DNA from: Epiperipatus broadwayi
Lineage: Eukaryota > Onychophora > Udeonychophora > Euonychophora > Peripatidae
DNA length: 64,000 nt
NCBI GenBank assembly: GCA_028023455.1
Contig: JAQFVV010012394.1
Span: 19,612,353 to 19,676,352 of the forward strand
Direction: 5' to 3'
The notes beneath the pieces are model-generated. The model was not told where the DNA came from and did no database searches. It saw nothing but the letters and a program-made list of their open reading frames with translations. Made by a program: the position numbers and the translations under genes. Below, piece by piece: positions 1-12,500 of the stretch (positions are counted from its first letter, which is position 1; every line of letters starts with the position of its first letter).

Positions 1-1835
1 AATATAATAATAATCACTAGACATTTGGTGAAAGGTATAGTTGTTGGACTACATTGAGAACATTTCCTAAGAACATAATCTCAATGGCATAAGAATACTA
101 TCGACTCAATAAACATAAATCTATAGTTTCCAACGACTTTGAAATAATATAATATTAGAAAATAAATTATAATCTCTGTTACTAAAATATAACTCTGGTT
201 CTTTAAATAAATCATTAACTTAATTTATAATATCTTGTAGCCAAGTATGATGAAGGATTTTGCATCATTTCTAACTACACCTAAATAATAATACAATTTT
301 CTTATTTATCATGTGGCATGTTAAAAGTATGGTGTAATCTGAATAATATGTGGCAATACGAAATATTTAATCTTATGGTGGCAACTTAGCATCATTAAAT
401 AAATTATTTAAATTTATATATGTGCAAACTGTTCAATGTTGGAAATTCTGTGGATCAAATCTTGTGGAAGTGAATGAATCAATAACACTGATAACAAATT
501 TTATAAAACAACTTAACAAATTTATTTTATTTAACAAATCAACTATGTACAAAATATTTACAATCTTCAATAAAAATTAACAAATATGATATTAAAACAA
601 AAAGAAAATATTGGGTTACACATTTCCAATCTAAAAAATCATCAATTTGTAAACATTCATTCCGGCTTATGAATTTTTATTTAGAAATACATGTCATGTA
701 TAATTACTCAAATTCTATTATTTATCTTGCAATATTATATAGTTGCTACTAGTTTAATGAATATGAAAATATTTCACTTTCAGTAGATATACAAAATACT
801 TAGCATAATATTTTATCAATCGAAATATGTTTTAGGTTCATCCTAGATTAATAAAATAAAAGCAATGTTTATGTACTAAAATAATTTGCATGGCACCATT
901 CTAAGTTTTAAGATATGTATTTCATGTTCAAAAATATAAAATTATCAAATAAAAATATAAGCATTCATCACACACTTCACATCCCTCAGTTTGATGTTTC
1001 TTTGTAAAATATGCATTATTTCAAAATATGGTTTTATGAAAAATCATAAAATATCAAAAAAAAATTTAAATATTTGGAATAGTTATGATTCCTTTATCAT
1101 CATAAATATAAAAAAATATTGAGAATAATTATGATTATTTTCTCATTTCCGTCATCAGCATTAAACATTCAAGATCATTTGCATTTCTACTTAATTCAAA
1201 ACCTATCTTGCCTCTTAAAACAATTCATCCTAATTTTATTCATTATTATTCTTTTAGAATACTAGACTACATTATGCATTATAAATGAAATTAAGATAGC
1301 GATATAATGTATAGGACATGAAGGAATAACTAGAGTAAAGACTCAATAGTATAAATAATTCATCAATCCACGTGGAAAACTGGGAAGAAATAGGTACAAC
1401 TCATCTAATACCTTAAGAAATAATGTCTAGGGTTTCTTTCAGCACTTACAGAACATTTAAATACAAATATTAAAACACTGTCCATGGAAATAAATATAAG
1501 AATACAGGGCTGTGTTAACTGTATTTGTATAGCAGCTATTTAGATATAATATAGCTAATTTTTTTTATTTTAACACATCCTACAAATATACAACATCCAG
1601 GGTTTCATTTTCTACTCCTCTGTTCACTATCATCTAAATTCCAAATAGATTTAAGCAATCAACATCATAAAATAAACTAAGCAATTTTCCCAATAAACAA
1701 AGTTAATACATTAATTTATCCAACCATCAATACTATAAGACATGGTTTTACACCCTTAAGCTTAGTCACAAATACGAATGACTTTGATTAAAATATTTGA
1801 TCAATATTCATTTATTTAAAATAAATGTAATATGG
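1..1835. repeat. Unnamed dispersed repeat A, copy 1 (uninterrupted)
   Basis: This stretch matches 8872-9563 plus 15255-16516 almost base for base, apart from small indels. Shared landmarks are the run near 20-100 (ACATTTGGTGAAAGG), the block near 960-1010 (CACATCCCTCAGTTTGATG) and the block near 1270-1330. No reading frame of note and no terminal structure is visible, and the left end lies outside the window. It has no insertion at 589-592 (ATAT), where the other copy is split by element B, so it acts as a paralogous empty site. Orientation and class are unknown. Homology fades at about 1835. Confidence 0.8.
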
Positions 1836-4110
1836 TTTATTTAGCAAAGAATAATACAAATTAACTCACATCCGTATGTTCATTCATTCATGTAATATAT
1901 GAATATTTTAAAATTCCAAGCAATTCTCAAAAAAATACATATTGCATAGTAATTAAAACAATTTAAATTACCTATGTGATTTTCTATTTGTAATCACATT
2001 TTTGATGTCTTCTGGTCCAATTTATATAAATCACAAATATTCATACAGCGCTTGTCATAAACAAATATACTTTAAAGAAATGTTTTCAAATTTTTTTTTT
2101 AAAAACCATTAAAAGATTTTAAAGTTATAATATTATTAGAATTAAAAGTTCCTAAAAAATGTAACTTCTACTGTAACCTATAAATAAATTATAATTCTAC
2201 TATTAGTATATTTTTTTAAAATAAATAATTATTAATGAAATTTAAAGTTCCTTCTCTTCATACAAGCCCTTATTCAAAAGTTCTAATAAACGAGGGTTTC
2301 CTAGGTGATGAGTATTGTCTGAAGCTTTTTCTCTTTGAAACTTTTCTCCCTGGCATGTAAAAATAAAACGAAAAAAAAATGTTCATCAACTTTTTAAAAA
2401 AAATCTTGAAAAATAATGTCCATTCCATTGCTAAAGATTTTTAATACAGTCTATTTTCTGAAAATCTTTTCAAGAGAACCATTATTTATTCCATAGTTTT
2501 TTAAAAAAATCCATTTTGAAAAGTTAAGTCATTTTTTATTACATACATACGTAGATTCCAAGTTTTTCAGGAAAGTGCATAATTTGCCAAGTTTTTCAGG
2601 AACGTGCATAATTTGCGGTCAAATTTATTAACAATCCTCAGAGAAAATAAATGTCTTTCCATTTTCAACTTATATTTTAATAAAGCACATAATAAAATGA
2701 ATAGATGAATCCAGGTTGCAATTATAAAGTTATTTATTTCTGCTATAATAATCTTTCCATTATTCATTTTTCTTCTTTGTAATTAAATCATAGCGATTAA
2801 AACAGCAGATTTTTTTATATTTAAATATTCACTTGGTTTAATATAACTTGTTATCAATTATATTTTTTACAGCAGTTATCTTTTAAAATACTTTACTTCC
2901 AAAAGTTTAAATATAATTTGCTTCAAAGATAAATATTTTTTTTCTTTTTAATATATAATCCTTCTAAATAATATCAATATTATATATAGAGAGAGAACAA
3001 TATATTAGTTCATCTCGAATGTTTTATAGTGTTCAGGTAAATTGCATTTGTCTTTTCCAAGTTTTCCTTAAATAATATTTTTTAAAAGTTTTTAGCTTTA
3101 TAAATACAGACATATTCACTATGTGTATCATACTGCTGAACAATATTCGATTGCAACTCTGAAATACTCTGCAAAAATAAATAAATAATTTTTTGTATGG
3201 CACTGGAAAAACCGTACTATAAATTATTTGGTCTTTCATTGTCAATCTTCCCAATTTCAATTAAGCTTTAGAAGAGTCCACTAGTAGGAAACTTATGTTT
3301 ATTCCCACATTTTTAGTTGTACTAAATACTAGTTTTTAATCCTTTCAACTTTTTTTTTTAAAAATGAAATGTATTAAAAAATTTAAATTATTGATTGTTA
3401 ACTTAAATATATTACAAACCTATAGTAATATAACTTGATACTATTTATCACAATAATTTTAAAACAATAACAATAACTTAATTACAGACAATATTTATAC
3501 CTCTTTTTTTAAACAGATTTGATTGGATGACAAATCATCATACTACAGAATCATTTACATATTTCCCAATTCTGTACTTTTAAAAATAACCTTTATTTGC
3601 ACATTCAGAGGTGATTAGTCTTGTACTGTTGATAAGTATGAATCATAAAGAATTAAACATATTAAATAAGCAGTGGACTAATAATGAGATTGAATACCAG
3701 AGCATTGTATAAAATAAATTGTGAAATCATGTTTGTTTAACAAATTGTATATATTAAATTGAATATTGATGAGCAATGGATATTACAAATGATAATATAA
3801 AGTGAGTAACTTTCAACATCATGATCCATAGTATGACATCATATTGGAAAACTAAACATTTATTGTGCAAATACCTTATTGTAAACCAAAAACCATTAGT
3901 CATAATTGTGGCATGAGTGTGGATTACATCAAGACACATTAAAGACTGAGTTGTTATTAAATTAGATGATGAGTATAGGATTAAAAGTAAAATTTTATGT
4001 TACGTTACTTGTCAGGCGTGATCTAAGTTGGCATATAAAGTTTGAATGTCATGAGTAAATTATGAACATGGCTATTTCTAAATATTTAATTGACTCCATA
4101 CTTACTTGGC
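1836..4110. other. AT-rich DNA, no gene recognised
   Basis: Only short chance reading frames and A/T runs are visible. I saw no conserved protein signature, tRNA or long repeat. A short local duplication (CCAAGTTTTTCAGGAA.GTGCATAATTTG) lies at about 2558-2618. Confidence 0.6.
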
Positions 4111-4114
4111 GAGA

Positions 4115-5040
4115 CTAGGTAGGCAGGCAGGTTCTTAGATAACTTTGTTTAGCTTTATATGGTAACTTTAGGAAAAGATCTTCAATAGAACTGGCCGACT
4201 CTTTATCAAATAATGCAAATGGAGCTAAAATTTCCATTTTTGAATGCATCACTAAGGTGGACATTTGTAGAGTTATACCCTGTAATCCTCTGCAGGGTGA
4301 TATTCCGTAACTGAGTTCACCATTCACATTGATAGAGTATGTGTTCAATGGACTTGTCAAATCTTCTGCAAAGGGTACATATGGTATCAATGTTATGTCC
4401 CCTCTGGTTACAAAGAAACATCTCAGTAGGCAAGGCTCCAAGGCTGATCTTAACCAAAAAATTCACAAACTTTGGTTCCAATTTCAGGAACTTGGTCAGC
4501 CTTGGGAGATGATTCTCTGTCCTAGATTTACCAGAGTGAATTAATTGATAAGAAATCCAGTAGGATATTTTTTCATCAAGCATGGAGCTAGAGCCTTTTA
4601 TGCTATTAAAGACAATAGTTAATTGTTGTTGCATCCAGATATTTCTTTTATGAAGGGGTGGGCAATCAATGGGGATTATTTTTTCTAAGGGCATGGGACT
4701 TTCTATGCTTGCATTATCTTTGAAAATTTTAACAAGGACATTGTAAGTCCTGTATCAGAAAAATTTTAATCAAGTGCAGTTCTAATCTATTGAAAGGTCT
4801 TGGTTTTTGCAAAATATTAAGACTTATTGCAGGTGTCTTTGATCCCCAGCACAGTTTTCTGCATAGAGATTTAACCTTGTGGATGAAGCAAATTGTTGGT
4901 GAAAAACCAGCTAGATAATAAGTAATTTTTGGTAAAATCACAGCATTGAGAAGTGCAATCTTTCCAAACAGGGAAAGGTAAATTTTAGATAGTGAATTAA
5001 TAGTATTTTCAATCCTTAAAAGTAATGAATTTTCAAGTTC
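4115..5040 (-). pseudogene. L1/Tx1-like LINE, 3' (C-terminal) fragment
   Basis: Read on the minus strand, two broken frames together resemble the region after the reverse transcriptase in L1/Tx1-type non-LTR retrotransposons. 4941-4729 encodes a segment with LPKITYYLAGF and then SLCRKLCWGSKTPAIS, the usual K-Y...F...W...P-IS pattern. 4694-4317 continues and holds a zinc-finger-like motif, CTLCRR followed by H and C (CX2C...HX4C). A frameshift near 4317-4441 moves the reading frame to 4441-4115. No RT catalytic core or endonuclease is present, so this is a 5'-truncated dead copy. The clade comes from recognition of the C-terminal pattern and was not tested by a search. Confidence 0.6.
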
Positions 5041-6165
5041 TTAAAAATATAATATTTAATACAAATAATTTAATTTATAACAATTCAAACTGATACATTT
5101 TATTAATTCTTACTAATTTATTAAATTATAAAATATTTAGGTTAAATGTAGCAATTTTTTGTCTATTTGTAGTAGAGAATATCTTAAATTAAATAATACT
5201 TATTAATAAATTTATCTTATCATGTATAAATGCCTCAATTTATTTAACAATTTTAGAAAGTAACTAATACTTTCTCTAAAATCATGCAAGCACAATACAC
5301 ATATACAATTATCATGTGATCTGCTGTCCAGTCATAGTGTTGCATTTTTTGTAAAATTTACTGTCTACAATAAAACTAAATGAATATTTAATTACAAAAA
5401 AGAAATACACATTAGAAAATATATGTAATAATAGAATTTAGAATAATAATTTTGACATTTTTTATAACAATAACTAAAATTAAAACATTTAATACACCAC
5501 AATACATGAAGAACTTTAATAAATAATATACAATTTAAACAATTTTAAAGAGAAATTTAATAACTTATTCAATTATGTTAAACATTAAAAATTAATGGTT
5601 TTTTAAAGGTTTACTTAATAAGATATTCAATACATTTTTTAAAGTATAACTAAGATCATTTGCTTCAACCATACAATATCAATTTATTCTGCTTTTACAA
5701 TTTTAACATTAAAATTTATTTTACTAAGTTTTAAGTCTGTTTAGATATTATGACAATTATAATACCTATGCTTCTAATTTAATTTTTTAAAAAGAATTTG
5801 GCTTTTTAACACATTCAGCTCTAATAAAAAGGGTATAATATCCTCACCCTATGAATACAAATTTTATATCAGTTATCAATCTTTTAAGTAACCTTATATA
5901 AATCACAACTATTAGCTTCACTAACTTTTATCCACTGAATGATTAAATATTTTTAACATCAATATTTAAAGTATTATATGAAATAACAAACTATTCTTAT
6001 CTTACATAGCCCAAAAAAAAATTTAATTCATAGAATAGAATACTTCAAAACAACACCAAGAATCTCATTCAGAAATATTTTTAACTCTTCTATTCATCAG
6101 AGGGATATAGGATTAAACTTTTAGCATTATATGTCCCTTTCTCTCCATTTTTGTAGCTAACATGA
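5041..6165. other. AT-rich DNA, no gene recognised
   Basis: Very A+T-rich sequence with no frame above about 60 codons, no recognisable domain and no obvious repeat boundary. Confidence 0.6.
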
Positions 6166-6169
6166 ATGC

Positions 6170-8020
6170 GTTTTCTTCTACTTTAGCCTTGCCTGTATTT
6201 TTCTCTTTATTAATATTTTCCTAAAAAAATTTACCTTAACTTTCTTTTGCTTTAGATATTTAAGTCTTACTTTTGCTTTACTTACATATCTGTTCTGATT
6301 ATTTTTTTCTTTCATAAGTTTTTCATTAGGTATCAAGTTTTTAATTCCCTTAAATATCTCTTTATAAATTCTAAATCCTGAACAAATGTTTCCAAAATTA
6401 ATGGTACATTTCTGAATCACATTCTGTATTTTATTTTTAAATTTGTTATCAGAATCATCAATAATTTTGGTAATTCATTTTCTAATTTTTCTAAATACTT
6501 TTCCTTTAAAGAAATTAATTTTGTCACAAAGGATTCATCAACCTCTTTATTACTACCACAGTATTCATTAAAATTTTTGAGTTTATCTATAGTGTCTTCA
6601 TGAACTAACCTTTCAGAGAGTTTATTATCTCATATCAACATTAGCCAACTCAAAAGCCTTTTTGGGATCTTTCAAAATTTTATCAACCATTTTAAGACCT
6701 TTACTCAATATTTTAACAGACTCTTTACGAATTCCTACTACTTTATGAGCTACTTTAGTAGAATTGTTATTTTCTTCTGCCAAATCACTACCTACATTAA
6801 TAATTACTTTAACGAATTGCAGATTTATCTTTATAACTGTTTGATTTAACTGATTTTCATAATTTATTTTAGAATATTTTACCTTATCTATATGTAGTGG
6901 ACTAATAAAATCCTCATACTTTTTATATAACATTTTTTCCTTCCCTATTTCAACTTTCTTATCATTAGTAGTTTTAATTTTTAATATTTGTTCATGTAAT
7001 TGCTGGAATGTTTCTTCAAAGTTTATTTGCCCAACTACCTGTTCAACATAAACCCTCTGTTCACTTTTAAATGTATCTACATTTTTGTCAATTACTTTTT
7101 TACATTCACTAATATTTTTCTCTAACATACAATTTTGTTTTTGTGCCTGTTCTTTCATATCCTTTTGCAAATGCTTGATGTTTTTGCCTATTTTTGACCT
7201 GTATTTATGTTCATCAGTTTTTTTAATTTCTAGCTCTTTTAGTTTTTCAATTAATTCCTTTTTTATCTCATCGTTTATAGTTATTTTATTTTGAACAACC
7301 TCATTCTTTATACTTTCAATCTCTTCATTAATATGGCTAATGTGATTCTTAACTTCATAGATTTCACTGATTATAGTCAAATTATAATTCTCTATTTTCT
7401 GACTTAAATTACTATTACTTATTTGACACTGATAATGGATTCTTCTATTTGAGTTTTTAAATTTTTTATTGCACTTCCAGAAAACTCACAAATTTTTTTT
7501 CTAATAATTCTTGATTTTTATCATCAATCTGCATAACTTCTGATTTTAAAGATTCAATTGCCTCTCCATTTTTGTTAAATCTTAGATAAAGACTATCAAA
7601 TTCATTTCTCAAACTCTTCTTTGAAAATCTCTACAGTTTTAGAATTTTCACCTAATTTACGATTTACACTTTCTATAAAAAATCTAATTTATTCCTGAAC
7701 TCCAAGAGATTCAAATTTCATATCTGAAGATTTACTATTTTTATTTATCTCTTCTTTCATATCTATTTTAAGATCTTCTCTAAGGCATATCTATCACCTG
7801 AGAGGCCTCTATATGTTTTCCAAGCTTTACTAATTCTCCTTCTACCATCTTTTTCATTTCCACTACCTCTTTCTCCTTCTTCATTTCACTATCCATACTT
7901 TGAGCATCATCCCAAACTGTTTCAAAAATTATTAATTTCTGTTTCTTTCTCTTCAAAAATATCATCTTCAATGATAAAATTGGACATTTCCATCTCCAAA
8001 TCTTTATCCTGGTTACTCAT
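6170..8020 (-). pseudogene. Broken coiled-coil reading frame, possibly Gag-like
   Basis: On the minus strand a frame starts at an ATG near 8019 (MSNQDKDLEMEM...). It continues through 7971-7780 and 7380-6625 (251 codons open) to 6420-6178, with frameshifts near 7970, 7785 and 7610 and stops near 7690 and 7425. The composition is strongly Glu/Lys/Ile-rich with heptad-like spacing through most of its length, so it would form an extended coiled coil. Long coiled-coil N-terminal regions occur in some invertebrate LTR-retrotransposon Gag proteins, but I see no zinc knuckle, protease or RT next to it. It could equally be a fragment of a coiled-coil host protein. No function is claimed. Confidence 0.45.
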
Positions 8021-8871
8021 TTAAAAATAATCTCTTTTCTAAAAATCTCAATTCATATAGTATCTTTGTTATATTAATATTGTCATAAAATAATTTCCTA
8101 CCAGCTTTCTATTCTCCACCTAATCAAATATTCATAATAAATCATAGGAAATTACCAATATTCTAAAATTGTTATACTATACTTGACATTAAACTACTAC
8201 TATAACTATAAAAACATTTTTTCTAAATTTTTCTTTGCATGTTATTATTATATTGTTCTTTTCCCACATGATACAACAGATTACTTGCACATAATATACA
8301 ATTCATTCAGAATATACTTTGAAATATTTTATATAATTGACATAGTCATAATTTTAATGATGATTAACCACATTTGTATAACTTAATCTTTTATTTACTT
8401 ATCAGTTTATAAACAATAATATTTTATTTTGAAATAAGTCACATTACAAATAACACATGAAATTATAAAATATGTATAATAAAATGCTTAGCTCAATATT
8501 ATAATCAAATTCTAAATTATCACCACTATTATAAAATTTCCAAATTATTTTTTTATATTCAAGATATACCTATAAATAGCCCCAAAGTTGGGTGAGCAAA
8601 ATCCAAATATTAGGTTGTATAATGACTGGCCCATTTAATTATCATACCGACAATGTTGCAGTGCCAAAATCCAATATACTAGGTTGTACCCTCAGTATTC
8701 GGTCAATAGAACAATGGATGCAAATAAAATAATGCTCTGGCTAAAACTTTCAATCTTAATATAGTAGGAATGAGTCTTAATAATATCTTACGATAATTTT
8801 TACCACTAGACTATCTGAAATTAATAATAAAAGATATATGGTTTGATTTGAAATAAATAAATAATAACATA
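8021..8871. other. AT-rich DNA with a small internal duplication
   Basis: No gene recognised. The phrase AAAATCCAA(A)TA..TAGGTTGTA occurs twice, at about 8598-8620 and 8668-8690, suggesting a local duplication with a unit of roughly 70 bases. Confidence 0.5.
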
Positions 8872-9563
8872 ATATAATAAGAATCATGAGATATTTGGTG
8901 AAAGGTATAGTTGTTGGACTACATTAAGAACAATTTTTAAGAACATAATCTCAATGGCATAAGAATACTATCACCCCTTTAACTCAAATAATAAATATAA
9001 ATCTATAGTATCCTTAAGACTTTGAAATATTATAAATAATATTAGAAAATAAATTATAATCTCTGTTATTAAATTATGACTATCTTAGATTCTTTAAATA
9101 AATCATTAACTTAATTTATAATATCCTGTAGCCAAGTATGATGAGGGATTTTGCATCATTTCTAACTACACCTAAATAATAATAATAATTCAATTTTCTT
9201 ATTTATCATGTGGCATGTTAAAAGTATAGTATAATCTGAATAATATGTGGCAATAGGAAACATTTATTCTTATGGCAGCAACTTAAATAATAAATTATGA
9301 CTAGAATAATATTATACTATTAATTTCAGTATTTATACTCTGAGTAATAATCATTATCATTAAATAAATTATTTAAATTTATAATGTGCAAAATATGTTC
9401 AATGTTGGAAATTCTGTGGATCAAATCTTGTGGAAGTGAATGAATCAATAATAACACTGACAACAAGTTTTATAAAACAACTTTAATAAATTTATTCTAT
9501 TTAACAAGTCAACTATATACAAAATATTTACAATCTTTAATAAAAAACTAACAAATATGATAT
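8872..9563. repeat. Repeat A, copy 2, left half
   Basis: Matches window positions 1-592 with moderate divergence, including a small tandem expansion near 9290-9360. It stops at ATAT (9560-9563), where element B begins. Homology to repeat A resumes at 15255. Confidence 0.8.
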
Positions 9564-12500
9564 TGTACCAGTCAAAATATGTTGATCCAGCTAACATGAG
9601 CTGGAACTCACCAAATGTACTTCAAATCCAGTCAAGCTTGAGATTTAGGTCAGGGACCAGCTTGGATTTGAACCCACTCTCTAAGCCCCAGATCAAACAC
9701 TTAATGGATAACATAACAATGATGGCACATAAGAATTAATTTTAAATCCAGCCCACTAGCAGAGCGGAGAAAACAATGAGACATCTATTAACTATAACTT
9801 AACTAAAATATGTATACACATGGCTGTACAGTTGGAAGTGGAAAAAAAGGAATTTGAACTACTCAAACAAGTTAGACAATAAAAATTAATTTAATATAAT
9901 GACAAATTATTTACGTACATTTATAAATTAATTATATACATTAGTGCATGTGTGTGAATGAGCAAGCGGTCTACCAAATGATAGATAATTATATATTGTC
10001 ATTCACACTATGTTTCTCATATGCTTTTTATTAGCTAAATAATATAAATAAACACACATCTTTGGTGGGTCTAATATTAAGATGCCAATCAATTATTAGA
10101 AAGAATACATAAAATTGCTATTAATGCTTTGATTTACGGTTCTGAAAAGTGGTGACTAGCAATTCTGGGGAGCGTTCCAAGATTCATTATATATATAAGA
10201 AAACTATTTTCATATCACTGAGGTTGTGAAAATAAACAAAATACATTTGAAAGATTATATTTGAATCTGTGACAAAATATTTATTGAAAAATTATTTTAA
10301 CAATAGTAAGACGAATGCTTTATTTTCCCCAAGGCATATATACTCTTAAATTTTATAAATAACATTATGACGGTGGGATTGTATAAGATTGAAACAAATT
10401 TAATTAATAAAACTAGTAGTAGTTGGCATTTATATATATTTTGAGCAGAGCACAATTTTAATATTAGAGCATTAAAACTGGGTCATGAAGCAAAAGAAAT
10501 AATAATACGAAGAAGATTTGTGGGGCTGAGATCGGCAAAGAACCAACAGGAAAAAGGTCATGCTTCTGGACAAAAAACGAAGTCTAAACCCCTCTTCTTG
10601 GGCAGTGCTTAGAGAAAAGTGGATAAGGCATGATGTGGATGTTACCGATGTGCAGGCCTTTCATACAAAGAAAGTGGATAGGCATAGCATGTGCCAAACT
10701 TACAAGAATCACCACCAAAGGCCCTTTTATATGAAATAAATGGTCCTAGGAAGATCAACTATCCTCAGGACAAAGCTTGAGAAGAAATCTATGGGTTCGA
10801 TCTTGTTGTAACCTGCAGATTAGAAGCATGTAATATATATATTGTAACTTCTGTCTTCTTCACTTATTTACTTTATTAAATTTATATATGCCCAGGCGCC
10901 AATTCTATACAAGATAGAATAAAATTTATAACTGTAATTGCTTTTTAACTTATTTAAAAAGATTCTTATACTGTAATTACTCTATGGCTTAGCTCAGTTG
11001 AGGTTATAGGATATGGTATTCATATAGGATGCAAATAAGAGTAATAGAACATTTATGGATAACAATTCTGTAACACTAATTTAATCATATTCCACACATT
11101 TATTCAATTATAAAACTATTGCAAAATTATCAATTATCACATTTATTACAGGATAGACAATGATGAGAATCAGGCACCTTTATATCCACATCACCATCTA
11201 TTCCAAACAAAGTAAAATATAATATTGGCACTGTAATATTGGGATCTATCAACTCCAGACAAATTAAATAAATTTGACTTATACTGGCAAATCTAGATAT
11301 TCTATAACTGTTATGTTAACCATATGTGTGTGTGTGGAAATGGAGAATCGAATGTATATAATAAAACAATTCATATGGGATATTAATTCAATAAAACATT
11401 TATTAAAAATAAAGACAAAATAACAAAAACAAAATATATTACTTTATACATCTTGCTATTAACTCTACCACTTCCCTTCTTACTTAGATAAAGTATACTT
11501 CTCTCAAACTAACATCTCATTTATACTGAAAGAAATGAATTGTTAAAAGATGAAACGATTATGATATTAATATATGTTATAAGATTTTAATATTCATTTG
11601 CAAACACTAACTTTAATAATAGTTTTGTTCACTATTTCTTTATTACCGATATTCTCGAATATGTGTGCCTTTAAAATGTTATAAATATAACGCATTTATC
11701 AATCATAATATTTATAATTTATTTACGAAATAATTGAAATAAAACAAAAGTATAATTTTGGAAACAATAATAATAATAATGTTTATAACAGTACACACAC
11801 ATTCGAATATAAAACTTATGTATAGAATCATTTTTAAATCATGTAAGACAATATATTGTCTTACAATAATAATAACCAGTTACATTAGCTTTTAAAAAAT
11901 ATATATATAAATTACATTTCTAGTATACAAAAAAAAAATACTTATCGATATGTAATCATTAGATTATGAATTTATATTAACTTGAAAGTCATTATTTGAA
12001 ATGTCAATGATATATATACAATGTATATGCTGCTTCTATTAATAATAAATGAATCATAAACAAAAAGTTAATCCTGACGGTTAAAAAATAACTTGATATA
12101 ACTACGAAAGTTTCCAATATTGAAAATCTTGTAATAAATATTATAAATATATTAGAATGCACTGGAATTATTTTATTAATCACCTGAAATAAAATCTCCA
12201 ATTTGGTGAAACAATTCTGGTAAAGTTTTATGGTTTTATCCTTTTAATTTTAAATTTGATATAATTTTTTATTCCCAGTATTAACCATTTCTTCATGTCA
12301 GTATACAGTTACTATAAACGATTACTAACTGGCGTTCAGTGATGTATTTCATTATTTATTTCAGTCATATATGTGAATAATAAATTCTTTAATTTATAAT
12401 TTTTTTACTAAGAAAACAAATATTGGATAAATTCTTTTTTTTTAATTTCACTTTATGTAATATTAAGAATAGGCTTTTAAAAATTGAAAATATATAAAGC

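Noticed and set aside
1140-1170. Minus-strand GCTGATGACGGAAATG near 1150, similar to a hammerhead core
   Set aside because: There is no room for stem II between CTGATGA and GAAA, and the second copy of this repeat (15835) has lost the motif.
9557-9739. 60-codon frame at the start of element B copy 1
   Set aside because: It is disrupted in copies 2 and 3 and starts outside the element, so it is chance.
10888-10902. GCCCAGGCGCCAATT, resembling the complement of a tRNA-Lys primer-binding site
   Set aside because: No LTR end lies next to it and only about seven bases match. Chance is likely.
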